Below are positions 17,438 through 25,450 of a DNA stretch of 44,409 nucleotides, in pieces. Each line of letters begins with the position of its first letter. Positions within the stretch are counted from its first letter, which is position 1. The notes under the pieces are model-generated. The model did not search any database, was not told where the DNA came from, and saw only the letters and a program-made list of their open reading frames with translations. The stretch is taken from contig NZ_VOBN01000035.1 of the NCBI RefSeq assembly GCF_008370045.1, positions 1 through 44,409 on the forward strand, in the 5' to 3' direction. The stretch comes from Pseudomonas sp. ANT_J12 (GTDB taxonomy: Bacteria > Pseudomonadota > Gammaproteobacteria > Pseudomonadales > Pseudomonadaceae). The position numbers and the translations under genes were made by a program.

Positions 17438-18780
17438 GCCACGGCCTCGCTTTTCTCTTCGGTTTGAAGGGCGGCGTGACGGTTGGCAGGGACGTCCAGA
17501 CCCAGGTTGTCGCGCAGGGTGTTGCCGCTGTACTCCTCGCGAAACAGGCCCCGTTGTTGCAACAGCGGCACCACCAGCTCGGTGAAGTACTGCAAGCCAT
17601 CGGGCAGCAAGGAATTGATGATGAAACCGTCGGCGGCACCGGCCTCGAACCAGGTTTGCAGGGCGTCGGCAACCTGCTCGGGCGTGCCGACGAAATCCCG
17701 GCGTGGCCGGGAGAAACGCAGGGCCACCTGACGCAAGGTCAGGCCTTCGTCCTTGGCCAGTTGCTTGATCCGGTCGGACCCGCCTTTCTGGCTGTTGGCG
17801 CCCAAATCACCCAATTCGGGGAACGGCGCATCCAGCGGGTACTGGCTGAAATCATGGTCATTGAATGGCCGGCCGAGGGCGACAATCGCGTCTTCGATGC
17901 TGACCAGTTCCACCGCTTGCTGATAACGACTTTCCACTTCCGCTTCGTCGCGGCCCACGATGGGGCGGATGCCCGGCAGGATCGACAGCTTCTGCGCATC
18001 CCGGCCGAAGCCGCTGGCCCGTTGTTTCAGGTCTTGGTAGTAGGCTTTGGCTTCATCGAAGGTTTCGGGGCTGACGAAAATCGCATCGGAGTTCTCGGCC
18101 GCGAAATTGCGCCCGGCCTCCGAGGTGCCAGCCTGGAAAATCACCGGTTGGCCTTGCTGTGAACGAGCGATATTCAGCGGCCCTTTGACTGAGAAAAACT
18201 CACCCTTGTGCTCCAGCGCATGCAGTTTGCCGGGGGTGAAAAACTCGCCGCTGTGCTTGTTGTAGGCGAAGGCGTCGTCTTCCCAGGAATCCCACAAACC
18301 CTTGACCACTTCCACGTGTTCCTTGGCGATGCGGTAGCGCACGGCGTGGGGCGGGTGTTCGGCCTTGCCGAAGTTATCGGCGGTGCCGCTGAGCCAGGAG
18401 GTCACCACGTTCCAACCGGCGCGACCGCCGCTGATGTGGTCCAGGGACGCAAACTGACGCGCGACCTGGAACGGTTCGGTGTAGCTGACGGTGACGGTCG
18501 CCACGAGGCCGATATGTTGTGTGGTCGCCGCCAGCGCCGAAAGGATGGTCAGCGGCTCGAAGCGATTGAGGTAGTGCGGGCTGGATTTTTCGTGGATGTG
18601 CAGGCTGTCGGCGATAAACACGAAGTCGAATTTCGCCCCTTCGGCCAGTTGGGTCTGCTGCTTGTAAAAGTCGAAATTCACGCTGGCGTTGGGCTGAGCC
18701 TGCGGGTGGCGCCATTCGCCCCAGCCGTGGCCGACGCCATGGACCATCGCACCGAGTTTCAGTTGACGTTGTTTGCTCAT
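17434..18780 (-). CDS. FMNH2-dependent monooxygenase, NtaA/SnaA/DszA family
   Basis: A 448-residue luciferase-like flavin monooxygenase. Family features include HGVGHGWGEWRHP near the start, FDFVFIADSLHI near residue 50, and SGGRAGWNVVTSWLSGTADNFG near 135. The C-terminal part has the usual FVGTPEQVADALQTWFEAG and DGFIINSLLPDG. The family oxidises sulfones, nitrilotriacetate and related molecules with reduced FMN and oxygen; in this setting a sulfone or other organosulfur compound is likely. Start 18780 is used because MSKQRQLKLGAM is the family N-terminus. No flavin reductase gene accompanies it here, so reduced FMN must come from elsewhere. It lies in an operon between a binding protein and the peroxiredoxin. 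Confidence 0.92.
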   Translation of the reverse strand: MSKQRQLKLGAMVHGVGHGWGEWRHPQAQPNASVNFDFYKQQTQLAEGAKFDFVFIADSLHIHEKSSPHYLNRFEPLTILSALAATTQHIGLVATVTVSYTEPFQVARQFASLDHISGGRAGWNVVTSWLSGTADNFGKAEHPPHAVRYRIAKEHVEVVKGLWDSWEDDAFAYNKHSGEFFTPGKLHALEHKGEFFSVKGPLNIARSQQGQPVIFQAGTSEAGRNFAAENSDAIFVSPETFDEAKAYYQDLKQRASGFGRDAQKLSILPGIRPIVGRDEAEVESRYQQAVELVSIEDAIVALGRPFNDHDFSQYPLDAPFPELGDLGANSQKGGSDRIKQLAKDEGLTLRQVALRFSRPRRDFVGTPEQVADALQTWFEAGAADGFIINSLLPDGLQYFTELVVPLLQQRGLFREEYSGNTLRDNLGLDVPANRHAALQTEEKSEAVA

Positions 18781-18796
18781 GGTTCTTACTCCTGAA

Positions 18797-19759
18797 TTAG
18801 CGCGATGCCTGGCTGATCGGGGCACGCTGGGCGTTGAAGCGCTTGTCGAAGCCTTGGGAGACGTCGATGTGTTTAGTGAGAATGCCTTCTTCCTGATAGA
18901 TGTCGGCGGTGGTTTGCAGGCCGCTGATCACCGTGTCGTCAATCGTCACCGGTTGCATGTGCGTGCCTTTATTCACCGCGACATGCACAGCCAGCGGCAG
19001 GCCGGTGACCTTGGCCTGGGCGGCGGCGTATTCCTCGGGGTGGGCGTTGGTCCAGCGGTAGGCGCGGTCGACCCGGGCGACGAAATCGTCCAGTTGCTGG
19101 CGCTTGCCGGCGATCGCCTGGCTGGTGGCGGCCAGGTACAAATGGTTGGTCAGCAGGGTGTCGCCGCTGGCCAGGACCTTGGCCTGGCTTTGGGTGGTGG
19201 AAATCGTGGTGTAAGGGTCCCAGGTCGACCAGGCGTCGGCGCTGCCGTTGTCCAGCAGGATTCTCGATTCGCTGGGCATCAGGTAGATGAACTGCACGTC
19301 GTGGGTGCTCAGGCCGACGCTGCGCAGGGCCTTGATCGCCAGGAAATGGCCGATGGAACCGCGGGTGGTGACGATGCGCTTGCCCTTGAGGTCGCTGGCG
19401 TTGTTCAGCGGCGAATCCTTGAGCGCGAGAATGGCCGTGGTGTAGCGACCCTCGGCATGGATGATGCTGACGACTTTGAGCGGCGCACCGGCGCCGAGGG
19501 CGAAGACGTAAGGCGCATCACCGAGGGCGCCGATGTCCACGGCGCCAGCGTTCAGCGCTTCGCCCAGCGGCGCGGCGGCGGGGAATTCGGAGAACTGGAT
19601 CTCGTAAGGCACATCCTTCAATTCGCCGGAGACGTCCAGTAGCACCTTGATCGAAGATTTTTGATTGGCTACCAGCAAGGGTTGCAGGTCGGCGGCATGG
19701 CTGATGGCGGTGAAGCCCAGGGTGCAGAAGAGGCTCAACAACAGCGGTTTGAGTGACAT
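18797..19759 (-). CDS. ABC substrate-binding protein, aliphatic-sulfonate (SsuA) type
   Basis: A 320-residue periplasmic protein with a Sec signal peptide (residues 1-22, cleavage after SHA). Mature features are QFSEFPAAAPLGEALNAGAV near 55-75, then DIGALGDAPYVFALGAG, and LKGKRIVTTRGSIGHFLAIK near 120, characteristic of SsuA-type sulfonate binding proteins. It heads the operon with the DszA-like monooxygenase (16 bases to the next start). Its ribosome binding site is locked in a leader hairpin (19766-19798) and an AT-rich motif shared with other sulfur genes lies about 120 bases upstream of the start. Confidence 0.92.
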   Translation of the reverse strand: MSLKPLLLSLFCTLGFTAISHAADLQPLLVANQKSSIKVLLDVSGELKDVPYEIQFSEFPAAAPLGEALNAGAVDIGALGDAPYVFALGAGAPLKVVSIIHAEGRYTTAILALKDSPLNNASDLKGKRIVTTRGSIGHFLAIKALRSVGLSTHDVQFIYLMPSESRILLDNGSADAWSTWDPYTTISTTQSQAKVLASGDTLLTNHLYLAATSQAIAGKRQQLDDFVARVDRAYRWTNAHPEEYAAAQAKVTGLPLAVHVAVNKGTHMQPVTIDDTVISGLQTTADIYQEEGILTKHIDVSQGFDKRFNAQRAPISQASR

Positions 19760-19765
19760 GACAAG

Positions 19766-19810
19766 CTCCAGGCGGGTTCGTGTGGCCTCCGCCTGGAGAA
19801 GGGGTCGGTC
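19766..19810 (-). promoter_or_regulatory. leader hairpin hiding the Shine-Dalgarno sequence (sulfur leader copy 1)
   Basis: On the minus strand the leader reads GACCGACCCCTTCTCCAGGC, then GGAGGC and a loop, then CCGCCTGGAG, and reaches ATG after six bases. CTCCAGGCGG and CCGCCTGGAG form a perfect 10-bp stem with a 13-base loop, and the 3' arm contains the only Shine-Dalgarno sequence (TGGAG). The GACCGACCCC and GGAGGC parts recur before the TonB receptor remnant and the SsuD-like gene. This fits an RNA switch or a protein-binding translational control site; neither has been shown. Confidence 0.6.
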
Positions 19811-19877
19811 TGGGGTTGACGTTATCTCTATAAAAAGCCGTTGGGAAAGTCTTTATGGTTATATGCTAATTATTAAG

Positions 19878-19889
19878 TAAGCTGATTAT
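19878..19889 (-). promoter_or_regulatory. candidate shared sulfur-gene motif (ATAATCAGCTTA)
   Basis: On the minus strand ATAATCAGCTTACT lies about 120-130 bases upstream of the binding-protein start. It resembles ATAATTAGCTTAGA before the aldolase gene and ATAATTAACTTAGA before the SsuD-like gene. It may be an activator site; CysB is the obvious candidate in a sulfur region but I cannot match it to a proven consensus. Confidence 0.35.
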
Positions 19890-19931
19890 CACGATGTTCA
19901 ATATGAAATAAATGCATTTAAGTCGTGCGCT

Positions 19932-20780
19932 GATCGTTCCCACGCTCCGCGTGCGAATGCAGCCCGGGACGCTCCGCCTCCCATTCAGAGCCGAACGCGG
20001 AGCGTCCGTTGAGGCATTCCCACGCAGAGCGTAGGAACGATCAATAACCTGTAGGAGCGAGGCTTGGTGGTGTGCATGATCGTTCCCATGCTCCGCGTGG
20101 GAATGCAGCCCGGGACGCTCCGCGTCCCTTCCAAAGCCGAGCGCGGAGCGTCCGTTGAGGCATTCCCACGCAGAGCGTAGGAACGATCAATAACCTGTAG
20201 GAGCGAGGCTTGCCCGCGAAGCAGACGGCGCGATTTTTCAGGTATGCCGCGTCATCGTTCTTCGCGGGCAAGCCTCGCTCCTACAGGTCGGTGGTGTACA
20301 TGATCGTTCCCATGCTCCGCGTGGGAATGCAGCCCGGGACGCTCCGCGTTCCATTCAGAGCCGAACGCGGAGCGTCCGTTGAGGCATTCCCACGCAGAGC
20401 GTAGGAACGATCAATAACCTGTAGGAGCGAGGCTTGCCCGCGAAGCAGACGGCGCGATTTTTCAGGTATGCCGTGTCATCGTTCTTCGCGGGCAAGCCTC
20501 GCTCCTACAGGTTGGTGGTGTGCATGATCGTTCCCATGCCCCGCGTGCGAATGCACCCCGGGACGCTCCGCGTCCCATTCAGAGCCGAACGCGGAGCGTC
20601 CGTTGAGGCATTCCCACGCAGAGCGTGGGAACGATCGATAACCTGTAGGAGCGAGGCTTGCACGCGAAGCAGACGGCGCGATTTTTCAGGTATGCCGTGT
20701 CATCGTTCTTCGCGGGCAAGCCTCGCTCCTACAGGTTGGTGGTGTGCATGGTCGTTCCCATGCCCCGCGTGGGAACGATC
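19932..20780. repeat. tandem array of a composite REPIN unit, 224-bp period
   Basis: Each unit joins a GATCGTTCCC...GGAACGATC palindrome and a GTAGGAGCGAGGCTTGC...CTACAGG palindrome. Units begin at 19932, 20078, 20302, 20526 and 20750. The last three intervals are exactly 224 bp. The first unit is 146 bp because precisely 78 bp, from GCCCGCGAAG to CTACAGGTT, has been lost. The last is cut down to a solo hairpin (20750-20780). The array fills the gap between the binding-protein gene and the TonB receptor remnant; no gene lies in it. Confidence 0.95.
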
Positions 20781-20789
20781 ATGCGGGGA

Positions 20790-21908
20790 TCAGAAGTTGT
20801 ACGCCAACCGCGTGTAGTAATACGCCCCGCCAAAGCCGAACGGCGAAAACTGCCCGTATTTGTAGCCACCGACCTCGCCCTTGAAACCACCGGCGAACTG
20901 GAAGTCGATGGTGCGGTTGCGGCGCTGGGCGTGTACGCCGTCGGGGTAGGGCGTGTCCGGGTCGCCAGCCAGGGAGGTGATGTCGTTGGGTCGATAGTTG
21001 CCGGTGACCTTGGTGGTTTCCATGTAGCTGGCGGTGGAAAAGGAATAGAACGTCAGGTCATCCTGAATCGGCAGTTCGAGGTTGTAGCTGGCGTTGGTGA
21101 CCTTTTCCCGGCCCAGTCCATAGCTGGGGTTCCAGCCGTGGCGGTTGACGGTCTGGTCGCGGCTGTCAGGGAAACCGGGTGAAGAATACAGGTTGCCCGT
21201 GGCGCTGCCGGTGCGGGCGAAGGGTTCCTGTTCCTTGCTGTCCAGCGCCAGGTTGGCGAAGCCGTCATTGGGCAGTGCCAGGCCGTAGTTGAACGTCTGG
21301 TGCACGGTGTCGCCGTCGCCACTGCCGTAGCGTCCGAACGATGTTTCAGCGCTGCCGCCGCTGTCGTTTTCCTTGAGGATGATGTTGATCATCCCGGCGA
21401 TGGCGTCCGAGCCTTATTGCGCCGAGGCACCGTCGCGCAGCACTTCGATGTGATCGATCGCCGAGACCGGAATCAGGTCAAGGTTGACCGGCACCGCCGC
21501 CGTGCCGATGCGTGCCAGGTTGTTGATCAGCGTGGTGTTGTGCCGGCGCTTGCCGTTGACCAGCACCAGCACCTGATCCCCGGACAGCCCGCGCATGGTC
21601 ACGTCGCGCACCGACCAGGACGTCCCGCCGCCGTTGATCGCCGGCAGGTTGAAGGAAGGCAGCAGGCGCGAGAGCAATTCCTTGAGCCCGACCTTGCCAC
21701 TGGCCTGCAATTGCTCGGCGCTGATCACATCGATGGGCGAGGGGCTGTCGGTGGTGGTGCGCGGTTGATTGCCACGGTTGCCGGTGACGACCACGGTGCT
21801 GAGTGTTTTATCCGGCTCAGTGTTTTCGGCGTGGGCGTGGAGGCTGATGGCGAGCAGGCTCAGGGCTGCTGCGGCGTAATAGGCGTCGGTGCGCAAGGCG
21901 GCGGGCAT
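20790..21908 (-). pseudogene. TonB-dependent outer-membrane receptor, nonsense mutation and barrel deletion
   Basis: The frame begins at 21908 with a signal peptide ending in HAHA and a plug domain: TLSTVVVTGNRG (TonB-box-like), DVTMRGLSGDQVLVLVNGKR and IEVLRDGASAQ. At 21414-21416 a TAA replaces the Tyr codon normally found in AQYGSDAIAG; the frame then continues as GSDAIAGMINIILKENDSG. About 370 codons remain against some 750 or more for the family. The sequence passes from an early strand region (DFQFAGGFKGE) straight to a terminal strand (GAYYYTRLAYNF), so most of the barrel was deleted in frame. It followed the rhodanese gene in the same operon and probably once imported a sulfur compound across the outer membrane. 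Confidence 0.88.
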
Positions 21909-21916
21909 GGGTAAAT

Positions 21917-21957
21917 CCTCTCCAGGTGGGTGCAGCCTCCACCTGGAGAGGGGTCGG
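21917..21957 (-). promoter_or_regulatory. leader hairpin hiding the Shine-Dalgarno sequence (sulfur leader copy 2)
   Basis: On the minus strand CCTCTCCAGGTGG (21951-21939) pairs perfectly over 13 bp with CCACCTGGAGAGG (21929-21917), with a 9-base loop starting AGGC. The 3' arm holds the Shine-Dalgarno sequence GGAGAGG, eight bases before the ATG of the TonB receptor remnant. CCGACCCC precedes the stem, as in the copy at 19766-19810. The element is intact although the gene behind it is not. Confidence 0.6.
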
Positions 21958-22006
21958 ATGTCGGTGGGTTTGCCCCTATGCCTGCAAGGCCAGGAGCGCG
22001 GATTAT

Positions 22007-23590
22007 TCAGATCACGAAGAAGCCATGGGTAGCATCGCGGGCCAGTTGCGCGACCAAACCATATTCCCAATCCAGATACGCCTGCATGGCTTCACGCGGG
22101 CTGTCGGTGCCTTCATAGGGGCGGCGATAGCGGTCGATGCGCGGCGACGCGAGGTGTGTTTCGCCATCCTCCAGCGGCAGTTGCGCGGCGACCCAACTGG
22201 CCGTGCCGCCCTTGAGCAGGAACACCGGTTTGCCGGTCAAGGCCTCGACTTCGGCGACCGCCAGCCGCGCCAATTGGCTGCTGCCGCAGGTCAGCACATA
22301 GCGTTGCGCGGTCGGTACGTTGTTCAGCGCTTCGCTTAATTGCCCGCGCAGCGTCCACCAGGCACCGGGGATGTGGCGTTTGACGTAGTTGGCGCTGCTG
22401 GTGAAATCCAGCACCACACTGTCGCCATGAGCCAGCCATTCGGCCAGGGTTTCGGGGCTGATTTCCTCGGCTTGCTGCGACGCAGGCACCGGCGCCTGCC
22501 AAGTCCCCGTTTCGCTGAAATGCGCAGGCTGCACGTCATCCAGCACATGCACCTCCCAACCGAGTTGCGAGAGCCAGGACGCCGACATATTGGCGCGCAC
22601 GCCGTCGTCATCCACCAGCACCAAACGTGCACCGCGCACACTGGCGAAGTGATCGGTTTCCTGCACCAGTTGGCCGCCGGGGGTCGAGCGGGCGGTGGGC
22701 AGGTGACCTTGTTCAAATTCTTCCGGCGTACGCACATCGAACAGATAAGTACTGCGCGTCGATTCCTGCTGCCAGCGCTGAAGATCAGCCAGAGTGGCGC
22801 GCCCTACCAGCGCCTTATCGGCGACCCGACGGGCATCCTTGGCCGCGATGTGCCGATGCTCTTCGCTGGTCGGCGCAAATCGGCGCGACTGGCCATGTTG
22901 CAGTTTCTGACCGGCGAGGGTCCAGCCGATGGTGCCGTTGCGCAAGGCGGAAACCGGGTTCGGAATGCCGGAGTTGATCAGCGACTGCGTGCCGATGATG
23001 CTGCGGGTGCGCCCGGCGCAGTTGACGATGATCCGCGTCGTCGGGTCCGGCGCCAGTTCCCGGGCGCGCAAGACCAGCTCGGCGCCCGGAACGCTGATCC
23101 CGGTGGGAATGCTCATGGTCTGGTATTCATCGAAACGCCGGGCATCGAGCACCACCACGTCGGCCTCGCTGTCGAGCAACGCCTGGACTTCTTCCGCCGC
23201 CAGGGATGGCGTGTGGCGCTGGCTTTCCACCAGTTCGCCAAAGGCCTTGCTCGGCACATTGACGTCGATAAACAACTCGCCGCCGGCGCGGCGCCATCCG
23301 TCCAGGCCACCTTCCAACAGGGCCACATTCACATAGCCCAGGCCCTGCAAGCGCTGCGCAGCAATCTGTGCCAGGCCTTCGCCGTTGTCGTAGACGGTCA
23401 GGGGGGTATCGAGCCGTGGAATCCGCGAATACACCTCCAGTTCCAGTTTCGACAAGGGGATGTTGGCCGCGAACAAAGGATGCGCCTCAGCGAATGGCGC
23501 TTCTTCACGCACATCCACCAGGGCCAGTTCTTCCTTGTTCAGCAGGGCCTTTCGAATATCAGCGAAGGAGCGGGTCAGTTCGATACTCAT
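22007..23590 (-). CDS. four-domain rhodanese-like sulfurtransferase
   Basis: A 527-residue cytoplasmic protein made of four rhodanese domains (about 1-110, 125-235, 260-365 and 375-485) with a short C-terminal tail. The active-site loop has a Cys in domain 2 (NCAGRTRS, Cys191) and in domain 4 (TCGSSQLAR, Cys435). Domains 1 (YDNGEGLA) and 3 (VDDDGVRA) have Asp where Cys belongs, so they are probably structural. It should move sulfane sulfur from thiosulfate or persulfides to an acceptor. The start overlaps the dioxygenase stop (ATGA), so the two are made together. From memory, P. aeruginosa PA2601-PA2603 has the same LysR, thiol dioxygenase and long rhodanese arrangement. Confidence 0.92.
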   Translation of the reverse strand: MSIELTRSFADIRKALLNKEELALVDVREEAPFAEAHPLFAANIPLSKLELEVYSRIPRLDTPLTVYDNGEGLAQIAAQRLQGLGYVNVALLEGGLDGWRRAGGELFIDVNVPSKAFGELVESQRHTPSLAAEEVQALLDSEADVVVLDARRFDEYQTMSIPTGISVPGAELVLRARELAPDPTTRIIVNCAGRTRSIIGTQSLINSGIPNPVSALRNGTIGWTLAGQKLQHGQSRRFAPTSEEHRHIAAKDARRVADKALVGRATLADLQRWQQESTRSTYLFDVRTPEEFEQGHLPTARSTPGGQLVQETDHFASVRGARLVLVDDDGVRANMSASWLSQLGWEVHVLDDVQPAHFSETGTWQAPVPASQQAEEISPETLAEWLAHGDSVVLDFTSSANYVKRHIPGAWWTLRGQLSEALNNVPTAQRYVLTCGSSQLARLAVAEVEALTGKPVFLLKGGTASWVAAQLPLEDGETHLASPRIDRYRRPYEGTDSPREAMQAYLDWEYGLVAQLARDATHGFFVI

Positions 23591-24195
23591 AGGGCTTGGC
23601 TCTCTTTGGACAGATCCCAGATGTTGGGGAGAAAGGCGTTGGAATAACCGGAGATAAACAGTTTCTCGCTGCCGTCGGGCTGATACACCGCGCGGCGCAC
23701 GGCACCGATGTTGGCGCCGTACACATGAATGCTGATGGACACTTGGTCGTCAAACGCGTTGCTGACTTGATGGATGTCGCCAATCTTCGGCGACACGGCC
23801 TCGACCTGGCCGGGTTGCAGTTGAATCCGGTTGCCCTCGGGCACCAGCGTGCCATCGGTGTGGCGGGCGAACCCTTGGGAATATTCCGCGCCGCGCAACA
23901 TGCCGATCAGGCCCCAGACCCGATGATCGTGGATCGGCGTGCGTTGCCCCGGCCCCCAGACAAAACTGACCACACTGAAGCGTTGCCGGGAATCGGCATG
24001 CAGCAGGAATTGCTGATAACGCTCGGGGTCGGGGCGGGCGAAGTCTTCCGGCAGCCAGTCGTCATGGCTGACCAACTGCCCGAGCAGCTTGCCGCCGCGA
24101 TGCAGCAGGTCTCCCTCGCGCGGGTTGCTGTCGATCAATTCCGCCAGGGCGCCTATGAATGCTCTGAGTCTCTCCGGGTGTCGGGCCTGGGTCAT
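23587..24195 (-). CDS. 3-mercaptopropionate/cysteine-type thiol dioxygenase
   Basis: A 202-residue non-haem iron cupin that adds O2 to a thiol to give a sulfinate. Iron ligands are His89 and His91 (PIHDHRVWG) and His142 (GDIHQVSN). The Ser-x-His-x-Tyr triad of thiol dioxygenases is SIHVY at 155-159. Gly95 replaces the Cys that cross-links to Tyr in mammalian cysteine dioxygenase, as usual in bacteria. The overall sequence is close to what I recall for the P. aeruginosa 3-mercaptopropionate dioxygenase PA2602, so 3-mercaptopropionate is the better substrate guess, with cysteine possible. Leads an operon with the rhodanese; divergent from the LysR gene, which likely regulates it. Confidence 0.9.
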   Translation of the reverse strand: MTQARHPERLRAFIGALAELIDSNPREGDLLHRGGKLLGQLVSHDDWLPEDFARPDPERYQQFLLHADSRQRFSVVSFVWGPGQRTPIHDHRVWGLIGMLRGAEYSQGFARHTDGTLVPEGNRIQLQPGQVEAVSPKIGDIHQVSNAFDDQVSISIHVYGANIGAVRRAVYQPDGSEKLFISGYSNAFLPNIWDLSKESQAL

Positions 24196-24236
24196 GGCGA
24201 TTCCATCGTTGGTTTCGAAGGTTGATGTGGGTTATC

Positions 24237-24285
24237 TAAGCATAATGATTTGGCTTAATATGCAATTTTTAAATGATTAGCTTAT
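24237..24285. promoter_or_regulatory. divergent promoter region with two copies of the AT-rich sulfur motif
   Basis: TAAGCATAATGAT (24237-24249) on the plus strand reads ATCATTATGCTTA towards the dioxygenase gene, and ATGATTAGCTTAT (24273-24285) reads towards the LysR gene. Both resemble the motif before the aldolase, SsuD-like and binding-protein genes. The 24196-24425 gap is far more AT-rich than its surroundings, as expected for a divergent LysR-regulated promoter. Confidence 0.4.
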
Positions 24286-24425
24286 AGCTGAAGGGAATTT
24301 AGAACTCGATTGAATAGCGTTAATCGTTATCGATCTGGACGCTTCAAGCTTCGGGCTATCCAGATTTCAGCAATAGAACTATGCTTTTCAGACATCTTAT
24401 TGACTGTTCTCTATGTGCGGGCCAA

Positions 24426-25331
24426 ATGAAAATTGATGATATCGATGCCTTCGTCGAAGTGATTCGTTGCCAGTCCATCAGTCACGCAGCCGAGTCGTTG
24501 CAGCTGACCCAACCCGCCATTACCCGGCGCGTGCAGAACTTTGAGCAAGCCCTGGGCGTGGAATTGTTCGACCGCAATACCAAACCGCTCAAGCCTACTT
24601 TGATCGGAACCCGGGTGTATGAACAGTGCCGTTTGATCCTTCGGGAAATGGACGCGCTGCGCGAGCTGGTGGCGACCGACGCGCCGCCCACCGGCCTGCT
24701 GCGCCTGGGCGTGCCGCAAACCATCGGCGATGTGGTGTTGCTCGATGCCCTCAAGCATCTGCGCGTTGAATACCCCGAGTTGCGCGCCCAGGTGGCAACG
24801 GGTTGGGGCAGCCAATTGGTGGGCAAGATCGAGCGCGGTGAACTGGACGCGGCCGCCGCACTATTCCCGGCGGGGAAGATTTTCCCGGACAACATCGTCG
24901 GCCAGTCCATCGGCAAAATGGAATTGGTGGTGGTCTGTGCCAAGGCACAAGTGCCGAAGCGCCCGTGCAAACTTGCCGACGTCTACCAGAGTGGCTGGAT
25001 TCTCAATCCCGACGGTTGTGGTTTCCGCGCCGGGTTGCAACGCACCTTGTCGGATCAAGGACTGGCGCTGCGGGTCAACCTGGAAACCTTCGGCACCGAG
25101 TTGCAACTGGGGCTGGTCGCCGATGGTTTGGGCCTCGGACTGGTGCCGCGCCCGTTGTTGGAGCGCAGCGCGCATTTCGAGCAGTTGGCGGTGGTGCCGC
25201 TCAAGGACTTCAAACCGGTGATGGACCTGTGGCTGATCTACCCGCACTTTCTCGGCAACCTGCAAGGGCCGGTGGATGCCTTTGGCAAACTGGTCGCCGG
25301 GTCGCTGCAGAAGATCAAGAGTGCGGCATGA
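24426..25331 (+). CDS. LysR-family transcriptional regulator
   Basis: A 301-residue regulator. The helix-turn-helix is at about residues 1-60 (DIDAFVEVIRCQSISHAAES, LTQPAITRRVQNFEQALGV, ELFDRN), followed by a periplasmic-binding-like effector domain from about residue 90. The start at 24426 (MKIDDIDAF) fits the family; an in-frame ATG at 24381 would add 15 residues. Its position divergent from the dioxygenase/rhodanese operon suggests it activates that operon, with a sulfur metabolite as co-inducer. The aldolase gene follows on the same strand after 119 bases. Confidence 0.92.
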   Translation: MKIDDIDAFVEVIRCQSISHAAESLQLTQPAITRRVQNFEQALGVELFDRNTKPLKPTLIGTRVYEQCRLILREMDALRELVATDAPPTGLLRLGVPQTIGDVVLLDALKHLRVEYPELRAQVATGWGSQLVGKIERGELDAAAALFPAGKIFPDNIVGQSIGKMELVVVCAKAQVPKRPCKLADVYQSGWILNPDGCGFRAGLQRTLSDQGLALRVNLETFGTELQLGLVADGLGLGLVPRPLLERSAHFEQLAVVPLKDFKPVMDLWLIYPHFLGNLQGPVDAFGKLVAGSLQKIKSAA

Positions 25332-25357
25332 GGAACGTCTCAAGACATAAAAAAAAA

Positions 25358-25373
25358 TGATAATTAGCTTAGA
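25358..25373 (+). promoter_or_regulatory. candidate shared sulfur-gene motif (ATAATTAGCTTAGA)
   Basis: ATGATAATTAGCTTAGA lies about 80 bases before the aldolase start, in AT-rich sequence. It is the best-formed member of the recurring motif. Confidence 0.4.
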
Positions 25374-25450
25374 TTAAAATGTGCTTTTTATTATTTTTTC
25401 GCTTCCCCTAGGCTGGCTGCAATTCTTAAGGCCATCCAGGAAGTTTTGCC

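Noticed and set aside
19932..20780. Possible CRISPR array because of regularly spaced repeats
   Set aside because: The repeated unit is 224 bp, the sequence between palindromes is also repeated, there are no unique spacers and no cas genes.
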